Shown: positions 7,892 through 13,686, counted from the first letter of the stretch. The stretch is DNA of 17,127 bases from JACDET01 sp035568375 (GCA_035568375.1 DATMOG010000041.1:1-17127); one strand, 5' to 3'. Notes: a model not told the origin generated them from the sequence alone. Translations and numbers: made by a program.

Positions 7892-8150
7892 CGCGGGGTA
7901 GTGTACGGTGCACGTGAGGCTCAAAATTGGGCCCTTTATATGGAAATGTATAAAGAGAACTCAGCTATATCGGTGAAACCCTACTTTTTTACAAGGGGCA
8001 ATACCGAGGGAAGATTCCGATCAAATCGGAAAACCCGTAGAGACTATACGCTGGGCATCCTTTATGGATGATGATATAGTCCGACACTCTGAGTAATCAG
8101 AGAAACAGATGCATAATCTCACAGGCTAGGTTCAACTCCTAGCCCCGCAA
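7892..8150 (+). tRNA. Split tRNA-Met (anticodon CAT), initiator-like, interrupted by a group I intron
   Basis: Exons are 7892-7921 and 8112-8150, joined into a 69-nt tRNA. The acceptor strands are CGCGGGG and CCCCGCA, so position 1 is C opposite A72, the mismatch that marks bacterial initiator tRNAs. The spliced anticodon loop is CTCATAA (anticodon CAT) on stem TGAGG / TCTCA. The T stem CTAGG / CCTAG closes the normal T loop TTCAACT. The D arm is small (stem GTGT / GCAC, 5-nt loop containing GG) and the variable loop is only 4 nt. It lacks the three G:C pairs and the A11:U24 pair usual in initiators, so 'initiator' rests mainly on C1:A72. No CCA is encoded. Confidence 0.85.
7922..8111 (+). 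ncRNA. Group I self-splicing intron in the tRNA anticodon loop
   Basis: A 190-nt intron between U33 and C34, with all core helices found by hand. P1: exon GGCU 7918-7921 with IGS 7930-7933, including the required U-G at the 5' splice site. P2: 7934-7940 / 7949-7955. P3: 7960-7965 / 8050-8055. P4: 7970-7974 / 8003-8007. P5: 7979-7982 / 7994-7997. P6: 8015-8021 / 8025-8031. P7: GACTATA 8042-8048 / TATAGTC 8075-8081. P8: 8056-8060 / 8066-8070. P9: 8087-8092 / 8097-8102, capped by a GTAA tetraloop. The last intron base is G (8111), the omega G. The R and S core elements resemble those of tRNA group I introns (IC3 class by eye). No homing endonuclease is encoded. Confidence 0.92.
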
Positions 8151-8160
8151 CACCATAAAA

Positions 8161-8182
8161 TTAGATTGATTTAACAATCTAA
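8161..8182. terminator. Hairpin just after the split tRNA
   Basis: A perfect 8-bp inverted repeat, TTAGATTG / CAATCTAA, with a 6-nt loop starts 10 nt after the tRNA 3' end. It is AT-rich and followed by A and T bases rather than a clean T run on the plus strand, so termination or 3'-end processing are both possible. Confidence 0.4.
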
Positions 8183-8325
8183 AATATAACTTTGTTGACT
8201 TATTTTTCTTCACTTGAGATAGTTTATTCACGACAAAGAAATCATTGCCAAAATGGGCAACGACTGTAACCCCATTCTCCAAATACCTTGCGATGTTTTT
8301 ATTTATCTTGTTCCCTTTTATTTAG

Positions 8326-8843
8326 TTTTATCTTGGTTTTTCCGTTGTAGAACATCGATTGCATACTCCGCCGACAATTCCGTCAATAAATGTTTCTTAC
8401 CCAACATCAATACCTACTATTACAATCCCTGAAACCGTTGATGAACTATATGTCAGCCGGTCAATAACGGCAATAACTTTGCAAATAACTAAGCCAGTTA
8501 ATGATACCTTTCAAAATAATCACTGATTCCGCTGTAGTTCAAAAACTTTACGATATTATACTTGCTTTTCCACCATACATTACTCTTAGATCCAACAAAA
8601 TTAAGAGAGGTTCTTGTGTCAGAGATTCTAAAAAAGTATTGGATGACCTAAACTTTTTAAAAAATGGCAAACTAGTACAACATGGCCCTCCCCTCATTAC
8701 TTGCTTGCTCCGGAGGGACGTATTTGAGCTTGGACTGAACGTATAAACGTGAATTTACCGATCCAACTTTATTTGTACTTTTTAAAACGCTTCTTGCGAA
8801 TACATTTGGTATTACAGTTAATCAACTAGATGGAAATGATTAA
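8326..8843 (+). pseudogene. Decayed gene A with two frameshifts
   Basis: Three overlapping open stretches in successive plus-strand frames read like one former protein: 8326-8526 (about 66 codons with no ATG, Pro/Thr/Ile-rich, including PETVDELYVS), 8501-8746 (includes ITDSAVVQKLYDIILAFPP), and about 8739-8843 (includes EFTDPTLFVLFKTLLANTFG). Each junction needs a one-base shift. I do not recognise the family. The middle part alone has an ATG, but its upstream and downstream continuations make an intact 81-aa gene less likely. The region 8183-8325 before it holds nothing else I can support. R1 follows about 50 bp after the last stop, as in the other cassettes. Confidence 0.45.
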
Positions 8844-8893
8844 TATGAAAAAAGTAAACTAAATCGAGTATAGATATTGAGACTAATGTTATC

Positions 8894-8977
8894 AAAAATA
8901 GGTTCTCATTTCCCTAAAATCCCCCCCCCATATCAATAATCCTATAGTTCTACTTTTGGTTGCCGTTTTTTTATACT
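8894..8977 (+). repeat. Cassette boundary repeat R1
   Basis: Starts with AAAAATAGGTTCTCATTTCC (imperfect hairpin), passes a run of nine C (8921-8929), then AATCCTATAGTT, and continues into a -10 TATACT at 8972-8977. It aligns with R2 over the whole stretch, with the distance from CTATAG to TATACT nearly the same (30 versus 29 nt). It sits after decayed gene A and before decayed gene B. Confidence 0.6.
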
Positions 8978-8983
8978 CTCTTA

Positions 8984-9412
8984 ATGAACGAAAGATATAC
9001 TGAAAATCCTTTCTATGATCCTGACTTCAGTAAAGGAGGGCTAAATATTTGTCTTTCTCGTATAAAAATGCATCGGATGAGTTTAAGAAAAACACTAGTA
9101 CGAGATGTAGATTTCTTACCTGATGGTACGATTCCCATCAATTATCAGAAACGCTTGTAACAGGAATACAGTGACTTCAATCCTTCTTTGATAGAGTTGC
9201 TGCCGGAGATTACCCTATGCCTGATTATCTAAGAGGTTGCACTAATTGCGAAAAACCACCTTGGTTGTACAGTAACAAAGGCAAGGACTGATTTACCAAT
9301 GTTTGATGTTATTGATAAAACAAGCATTGTAAAGGAAAAGCTAAAGAGTCTTATGCATTCACAAAGAAGAAATGGAATGGAGACATTACAATATCGAATA
9401 AAACCTCGTTAA
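8984..9412 (+). pseudogene. Decayed gene B: one frame, two internal TAA stops
   Basis: One plus-strand frame runs from an ATG at 8984 to a TAA at 9410-9412, about 142 codons, broken only by TAA at 9158-9160 and 9230-9232. The N-terminal part reads MNERYTENPFYDPDFS and onward to INYQKRL; the C-terminal part, after the second stop, is an open 59 codons including ARTDLPMFDVIDKTSIVKEK. TATACT in R1 ends 6 nt before the ATG, matching the leaderless pattern of intact genes nearby. The family is not recognised. TAA is the normal stop elsewhere in the window, so decay is more likely than read-through. Confidence 0.5.
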
Positions 9413-9466
9413 AAATTTTCTTATCTTACAATATCTTTGGTATATAAAAAGCCTTATCGTCCTTCA

Positions 9467-9545
9467 AAAAATAGATTTCTAATTTCCTCCAAGCCTCCAC
9501 AATTAAAATCCTATAGTTGTTATTCTTCTTTATTTTTGATATACT
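9467..9545 (+). repeat. Cassette boundary repeat R2
   Basis: AAAAATAGATTTCTAATTTCC (near-perfect inverted arms), CCTCC-rich centre with CTCCACAATTAAAATCC, CCTATAGTTG, then a T-rich stretch and TATACT at 9540-9545. It aligns with R1 from hairpin through promoter, and with R3 and R4 over the hairpin and CCTCC part. Confidence 0.65.
9517..9545 (+). promoter_or_regulatory. Promoter of the multi-HTH gene, embedded in R2
   Basis: TTGTTA (9517-9522), a 17-nt spacer ending in TGA, and TATACT (9540-9545) form an extended -10 promoter. The start site should be near 9552, giving a leader of about 34 nt. AGGA at 9564-9567 is well spaced for a 7-codon mini-ORF starting at 9575 and too far from the main ATG at 9586. 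Confidence 0.55.
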
Positions 9546-9585
9546 TATTTTTTAAAACTTCAAAGGAAACTTTAATGTTAATAAT

Positions 9586-11202
9586 ATGGCACGATTAGAA
9601 TCAAACGTAACTAAAAAATCTCTGCCTTCATTACAATCCTCTATTCGAGAAGGAATGGTCGTCCTTGTAGAAAACCCTGCTCAAAAGAAAAATATTTTCG
9701 TAACGGCAAGAGCCGACGCCGCAACAGTCTTAGAAAGGATAGCGCGTGCAACAGTTAATAATCCGGTTGCACTCACATATAGAGAACAAACGTATGCACG
9801 GAGACTATTCACGCCAACAGGAGCAAATGTAGCAATGCATGATGAAGGAAAATTCTATTTAATACCCCCTAAACAAGGACAGATAAGATTAGCAGATTAT
9901 CATTGGTTAGATGTAACAGATATCCCTCCTCCTGAAGCAAAGGGTTTTGTAGGTCCTCAAATTACTGTTCGCACTATCTTTGACCCACGTGTTGACATGG
10001 GCCTTCATGAAAATCATTCCTCTCAGTATGGCATGCCTTTACCAAACAGGATTCGTAGAGCAGGCACATTACTTAATACTCTCAGATTGCGTGGCAAAGT
10101 TGATTCTGAAGAAATCGGGAATGCAGCAGGCTGGGATGGAGCTGCCATTGAAGATTTTGAAAACGGGCATCGTATTATAAACTTACGTCGGGCATTTCAT
10201 GGTGCAGCGAAATATTTTGATGAACAAGAACCAGAAATGGTTGAATTTAATAATATAGTCAATGAAGAACAATGGATACAAACACTTACAAAGGGCACGT
10301 TTAGTAGAGATGGCATTACTCTAGGGAATGCGATAACGTTACTCAGGTTGAACAAATTGCAATCAAAAAAAGAATTTTATGATGAAGCACATGTGGCAAT
10401 AACCCAAAGTACTAAAATTGAACAAGACCGCGTAACTCCGATGCCTTATATCATTAATCAAATTATTGAAACAGCAGGTCTTGCTCCCATATGTCTACCA
10501 GCGCAACAGATCCGGCTATTACGAGAAAAGCGGCTTCCTATGACACTTGCCCAACTTCAGAAGTGTACATTTAATCAATTGTTTCAATATCTTAGACAAC
10601 TACAAGGATACTCTAGATATGACGTACAAAAACAAATTGGTAAAAGAACATCAAGAAGTCTCATCTCAGCTATAGAAAGTGGCAAGCATAAACCCAGTAA
10701 AGAAACAAAAAATAAATTAATAGCTTTTCTAAAATTAGATCCAAAAAGCGCATTAGCAGAGATTATACAGGCAAAAGCTGCAAATCCACCAAAATTTATT
10801 TCAAATGGAATGATCCAAAGAGTACTTACTGAAGAACACGGTGATCAATATCTTTTTGCTGAAAGTTTGCAGCAGTACGGAGCAGCAGAAATACCAGCGG
10901 CAACTACGGTACTATATGAACTTGAAACAAAAAAACAACAGCTAACTCAATCAGATCAATCAGATAAAATGATTGGTGCTTTACTACAACATATGAGACA
11001 AAATACTTCTGTGGGGCCAAGAGAGTTAGCAAGACGTGCAGAGATGAGTCATGGAGATATTTCAAAAATAGAGCGAGGAGAATATGTTCCAGAAGATGTA
11101 ACAATAACCAAGCTATTAGTAGGCCTGGGATACGATATACATCATCCGGTTACCTGGTATCTTCTTGATATTGCTAAATCTATGGAGCGAAGACTTACAT
11201 GA
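9586..11202 (+). CDS. Large multi-HTH (XRE-like) protein
   Basis: A 538-aa soluble protein without membrane segments or signal peptide. Residues about 20-110 form an unrecognised N-terminal domain. Up to four helix-turn-helix segments follow: about 160-212 (LNTLRLRG...IGNAAGWDGAAIEDFENG), about 244-298 (weaker), about 330-386 (LRQLQGYSRYDVQKQIGKRT...ISAIESGKHKPSKET) and about 460-517 (LLQHMRQNTSVGPRELARRAEMSHGDISKIERGEYVPED). The third and fourth match the XRE pattern of helix-turn-helix plus IESGK or IERGE. Several DNA-binding domains in one chain suggest a protein that binds repeated sites. It is flanked by R2 and R3, unlike the housekeeping genes around the region. Partner, operator and phenotype are unknown. 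Confidence 0.85.
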   Translation: MARLESNVTKKSLPSLQSSIREGMVVLVENPAQKKNIFVTARADAATVLERIARATVNNPVALTYREQTYARRLFTPTGANVAMHDEGKFYLIPPKQGQIRLADYHWLDVTDIPPPEAKGFVGPQITVRTIFDPRVDMGLHENHSSQYGMPLPNRIRRAGTLLNTLRLRGKVDSEEIGNAAGWDGAAIEDFENGHRIINLRRAFHGAAKYFDEQEPEMVEFNNIVNEEQWIQTLTKGTFSRDGITLGNAITLLRLNKLQSKKEFYDEAHVAITQSTKIEQDRVTPMPYIINQIIETAGLAPICLPAQQIRLLREKRLPMTLAQLQKCTFNQLFQYLRQLQGYSRYDVQKQIGKRTSRSLISAIESGKHKPSKETKNKLIAFLKLDPKSALAEIIQAKAANPPKFISNGMIQRVLTEEHGDQYLFAESLQQYGAAEIPAATTVLYELETKKQQLTQSDQSDKMIGALLQHMRQNTSVGPRELARRAEMSHGDISKIERGEYVPEDVTITKLLVGLGYDIHHPVTWYLLDIAKSMERRLT

Positions 11203-11448
11203 TTAATTCTATATATAGATATCATGAGAGCTCATCATCACCTCATCCATCATTACGATTACACAAAATAACTCGAAAAGTTTAACATGTTTGGAGTATT
11301 TCAATAAATAAGAGCATTAGGTGCTATATACAAAAAATGGCGAAAATATTTATTTCTTTAAAATTGGAACGTATAACGAAGTTTATAATTAAAATCTCTG
11401 TAAAAGTATTTTCAAACTTCAGATATAAAAATCCTCATTCATGATCAG
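11203..11448. other. Noncoding stretch after the multi-HTH gene
   Basis: No gene can be supported here. It is AT-rich with scattered small palindromes (for example ATGAG-AG-CTCAT near 11223-11234). R3 and the promoter of the next gene follow. Confidence 0.5.
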
Positions 11449-11498
11449 AAAATAAGTTCTTATTTAATCTACCCCTCCGCAATTGATGATCTCATTAG
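11449..11498 (+). repeat. Cassette boundary repeat R3
   Basis: Contains a perfect inverted repeat AAATAAG-TT-CTTATTT (11450-11465), then CCCCTCCGCAATTGATGATC and CTCATTAG, which align with the CCTCC, ACAATTAAAATC and CTATAG parts of R2. A second inverted repeat, TTAATCTA with TAGATTAA, lies inside and just past the right half. Stem differences from R1 and R2 look partly compensatory. Confidence 0.55.
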
Positions 11499-11533
11499 AT
11501 TAATTATGCAGACCAATCATGTTCTTTGTTTTC

Positions 11534-11563
11534 TTGAAATCATCTATCATGTTATGATAAAAT
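11534..11563 (+). promoter_or_regulatory. Promoter of the 190-aa gene
   Basis: TTGAAA (11534-11539), an 18-nt spacer ending in TGA, and TAAAAT (11558-11563). The predicted start is near 11570, giving a leader of about 14 nt with no Shine-Dalgarno motif before the ATG at 11584. Confidence 0.6.
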
Positions 11564-11583
11564 CGTAGTATAAATACCTCAAT

Positions 11584-12156
11584 ATGGCAGGAAATAACCT
11601 AGAATACAGATTAATAGAAGATATTGCTGTAGCTCAAATTTATGCTAAAGCTGAAGTTCCCGACCGTAAAAAAGCCCAAGAATTTCGATCTTTAGCTCGG
11701 GGTACTATATTTTATCAAGGGGATCATGAATTCGCAGCCCAATTAAATGAATCAGCTGACCGGGCTGATAGTGATGCAGTTGCCGCTAGTGATATGGCTC
11801 AACAAGTTTTTGAAGAACGCGTATCGAGTAGATTACGCTCATGGACAAGAACAGCGCTTGATGTTGCGCATACTGATACTCCCAATCGACAACTAGTGAT
11901 GCCAACTGTTGGAGAAAATTCAAGTATAATAAATAATACAGCTCTTGGAATATTTTCTGATGTATTAAGACTTGGTAAACTAGAACCAATAAGGATGAAA
12001 CTTCCTCCTGATGAGACTAATCACGTATTTATAGCAACAAGTCGAAGGCAGTCTTCTACACTTGAAGTGGAAGTTTTGGAAGGTACGCGTAAACAAGCAA
12101 CGAACCTTCGTTCACATAAGGGAAGTTATGCAATATATGTTCAAAAAAAACCTTAG
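11584..12156 (+). CDS. Hypothetical protein (190 aa)
   Basis: Not recognised. A 190-aa soluble protein with no signal peptide or membrane segment. The N-terminal half (about 1-95) is rich in Ala, Glu, Asp and Arg and looks mainly helical, with a run AAQLNESADRADSDAVAASDMAQQ that could form a helix pair. The C-terminal half (about 125-190) looks strand-rich (HVFIATSRR, TLEVEVLEG, GSYAIYVQKK) and ends basic. The start context AATATGGCA matches that of the upstream multi-HTH gene. It has its own promoter and lies between R3 and R4, so it is the last unit of the cassette series before radC. It might act with the HTH protein, but only proximity supports that. Confidence 0.75.
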   Translation: MAGNNLEYRLIEDIAVAQIYAKAEVPDRKKAQEFRSLARGTIFYQGDHEFAAQLNESADRADSDAVAASDMAQQVFEERVSSRLRSWTRTALDVAHTDTPNRQLVMPTVGENSSIINNTALGIFSDVLRLGKLEPIRMKLPPDETNHVFIATSRRQSSTLEVEVLEGTRKQATNLRSHKGSYAIYVQKKP

Positions 12157-12199
12157 AAACTATGATTCATCTCATTGAACAATAACCTCATATAATATT

Positions 12200-12221
12200 T
12201 TCTGTGTATATATTCTGTGTA
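12200..12221 (+). repeat. Short direct repeat
   Basis: TTCTGTGTA occurs twice, at 12200-12208 and 12213-12221 (13-nt period), in the gap after the 190-aa gene. Function unknown. Confidence 0.4.
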
Positions 12222-12242
12222 AAAACGAGTGCTTTATCATAA

Positions 12243-12268
12243 GAAAATAGGTCTTATTTCCTCCAAGT
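12243..12268 (+). repeat. Cassette boundary repeat R4 (short)
   Basis: GAAAATAGGTCTTATTTCC followed by CTCCAAG matches the left half of R2 (hairpin and CCTCCAAG). It is cut short against the 3' end of radC at 12274, so it marks the right edge of the accessory region. Confidence 0.55.
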
Positions 12269-12273
12269 TATGC

Positions 12274-12969
12274 TTATTCTTTATCTTCCCTGAAGGAGTA
12301 AAAACCTGATTTGCTGACGATCACGTGATCCACAAGTGGTATGCCCATAACTTCCCCTGCTTCTTGGATGCGACGGGTAAAATGGATATCTTCATCAGAT
12401 GGATTTGAGTCATTGGATGGATGATTATGAACGACAATCAGCGATGCACAAGGAACTTGCAAAGCATGACTGAAAATTTCTTTGGGTGTAATTTGTAAAC
12501 TAGTAAGACTGCCCATACCAACTACTTCTTTCAATACTAATTCGTGCCTTGCATTGAGATATAAAACAATCAAATATTCCTGTCTTTTATCAGCGATATC
12601 ACGAACTTGTGAGAGGACATCCTGAACAGTCCTGATAATAATTTTTGTTATTGATGCTGGAGCAAATAATCGCTCCCCTAGCTCTAGGGCTGCAATAATC
12701 CGAGCTGCCTTTGCTGAACCAACGCCTGGATATTTTACTAGCTCTTTAAGTTGCGTATTAAGCTTTTGCAAAGAAAACTGGCGCAAGAGTTTGTCTCCCA
12801 AAACTAATGCATTTTGTTTTGATGAGCCTGTTCCCAACAAAATTGCTAGAAGCTCAACATCTGAAAGATTTTTTGCTCCACTTTGAAATAATCTCTCTCT
12901 CGGACGGAGAGTCAGAGGCATATCCTTAATGCGGAGCTTACGTCGTTTCTGTTGGGAAAAAACTTTCAT
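12274..12969 (-). CDS. radC: RadC-family protein (JAB/MPN domain)
   Basis: A 231-aa RadC homologue. The N-terminal part has the MPLTLRPRERL segment, then a UPF0758-type helix-hairpin-helix region (YPGVGSAKAARIIAALELGER, about 80-100). The C-terminal JAB-like domain has E148 in KEVVGMG and the metal motif HNHPSNDSNPSDED (H181, H183, D194). The molecular role of RadC is unsettled despite its name. I start it at the ATG at 12969: a longer in-frame extension of 35 residues exists, but a TCGACA-17-TATACT promoter places the transcript start at this ATG, and the extension would run through that promoter into the xre gene. It is divergent from xre and convergent with the cassette region. Confidence 0.93.
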   Translation of the reverse strand: MKVFSQQKRRKLRIKDMPLTLRPRERLFQSGAKNLSDVELLAILLGTGSSKQNALVLGDKLLRQFSLQKLNTQLKELVKYPGVGSAKAARIIAALELGERLFAPASITKIIIRTVQDVLSQVRDIADKRQEYLIVLYLNARHELVLKEVVGMGSLTSLQITPKEIFSHALQVPCASLIVVHNHPSNDSNPSDEDIHFTRRIQEAGEVMGIPLVDHVIVSKSGFYSFREDKE

Positions 12970-12975
12970 GACTAT

Positions 12976-13004
12976 AGTATAATTGGATTGATGAAACATG
13001 TCGA
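12976..13004 (-). promoter_or_regulatory. radC promoter, overlapping the divergent xre promoter
   Basis: Minus strand: TCGACA (12999-13004), 17-nt spacer, TATACT (12976-12981), then 6 nt to the radC ATG. Plus strand: TATAAT (12978-12983), then 7 nt to the xre ATG at 12991. The two -10 elements share four bases, so only one polymerase can sit there at a time. The 8-bp palindrome ACTATAGT (12971-12978) overlaps both and could be an operator. Confidence 0.65.
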
Positions 13005-13302
13005 TAAAAAGAAATCTCTTACCGAGCTTGCTCGACGAATTCGATCTGCAAGGGAAAATGCTCATCTTTCTCAAAATGCATTAGGAAAAAGCATTGGACT
13101 ATCAGATAAATCAATTTCAGCTTATGAGAAAGGACGCAGTCAGCCTCCATTAAAAAACTTACAAAGAATTGCAGATGCAACAAATCATCCTCTTGCATAC
13201 TTTACTCAAGAAACACCTGACGATGCAGCAATTGCTGCAAAACTCCTTTCAATAGAACGCGAACTTGCCGAAGTCAAACGGCTCTTAAGAAAAGCTCCAT
13301 GA
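12991..13302 (+). CDS. XRE-family transcriptional regulator
   Basis: A 103-aa DNA-binding protein. One Cro/CI-type helix-turn-helix covers about residues 12-64 (LARRIRSARENAHLSQNALGKSIGLSDKSISAYEKGRSQPP), followed by a helical tail (about 76-100) suited to dimerisation. The start chosen is 12991, where TATAAT ends 7 nt upstream; a start at 12952 would add 13 residues but lies upstream of the promoter and inside radC. It diverges from radC with overlapping -10 elements, so it probably represses its own gene and radC. It also lies just upstream of the gene at 13351, whose promoter contains inverted repeats. Confidence 0.9.
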   Translation: MKHVDKKKSLTELARRIRSARENAHLSQNALGKSIGLSDKSISAYEKGRSQPPLKNLQRIADATNHPLAYFTQETPDDAAIAAKLLSIERELAEVKRLLRKAP

Positions 13303-13314
13303 CATTTAAACTTC

Positions 13315-13349
13315 TTGACATAGTAGAGTTTTCTCTAGTATTATTAGAG
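13315..13349 (+). promoter_or_regulatory. Promoter with nested inverted repeats
   Basis: TTGACA (13315-13320, consensus -35), an 18-nt spacer and TATTAT (13339-13344), then 6 nt to the ATG at 13351. Within it are TAGAG (13324-13328), CTCTA (13333-13337) and TAGAG (13345-13349), so the middle arm can pair with either outer arm. This looks like an operator overlapping the promoter; the adjacent XRE protein is the obvious candidate ligand. Confidence 0.65.
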
Positions 13350-13350
13350 T

Positions 13351-13686
13351 ATGAGGAAACGAAATGGAGTAATTCTTTTGGATGAATCTGAAATTATTTT
13401 CCGAATTTATGAAACCACAAATCACGAATGGAAACTCTTCCATTACTATAGTTCACTTCTCCCACCTCCTACCCTTGTGCAAATCAATGATATTTTAGAA
13501 ATTATTGGAGACTTCTTCACAACTGAATATGCCCAACATATTGCAGAGTGGAAAATATGTAGTAGGCACTATCCCATACAATTAGTCAATAATCTTTCAC
13601 ACGCGTTAGCAATAACTATTGAAGATATCAACCTGCATCGAGAACAAGAGCTCCTCTGTAAAGGCATGTTCACTGAACTGTGGTAA
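13351..13686 (+). CDS. Hypothetical protein (111 aa)
   Basis: Not recognised. A 111-aa soluble protein beginning MRKRNGVILLDESEIIFRIY, followed by a mixed strand and helix pattern and an acidic helix near the C-terminus. There is no signal peptide or membrane segment. It has a strong consensus -35 and a -10 ending 6 nt before its ATG, so the message should be leaderless. It lies 48 bp after xre and its last codons contain the -35 of the tRNA-Ile promoter. A regulatory link with the XRE protein is plausible because inverted repeats overlap this promoter, but this is inference. Confidence 0.75.
   Translation: MRKRNGVILLDESEIIFRIYETTNHEWKLFHYYSSLLPPPTLVQINDILEIIGDFFTTEYAQHIAEWKICSRHYPIQLVNNLSHALAITIEDINLHREQELLCKGMFTELW

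Noticed and set aside
8501..8746. Intact 81-aa gene
   Set aside because: Protein-like sequence continues in other frames both before and after it, so a decayed larger gene fits better.
8921..8929. Run of nine C as a functional element
   Set aside because: A single homopolymer in one repeat copy; it may be slippage or a sequencing artefact.
8894..12268. CRISPR array or integron attC array
   Set aside because: The repeats are imperfect, 570-1980 bp apart and separate whole genes, so not CRISPR; I could not find the attC core-site pattern, and no IntI-specific insert was identified in the recombinase.
12970..13074. 35-residue N-terminal extension of RadC
   Set aside because: It would pass through the divergent promoters and the xre start; the RadC family begins near the chosen Met.
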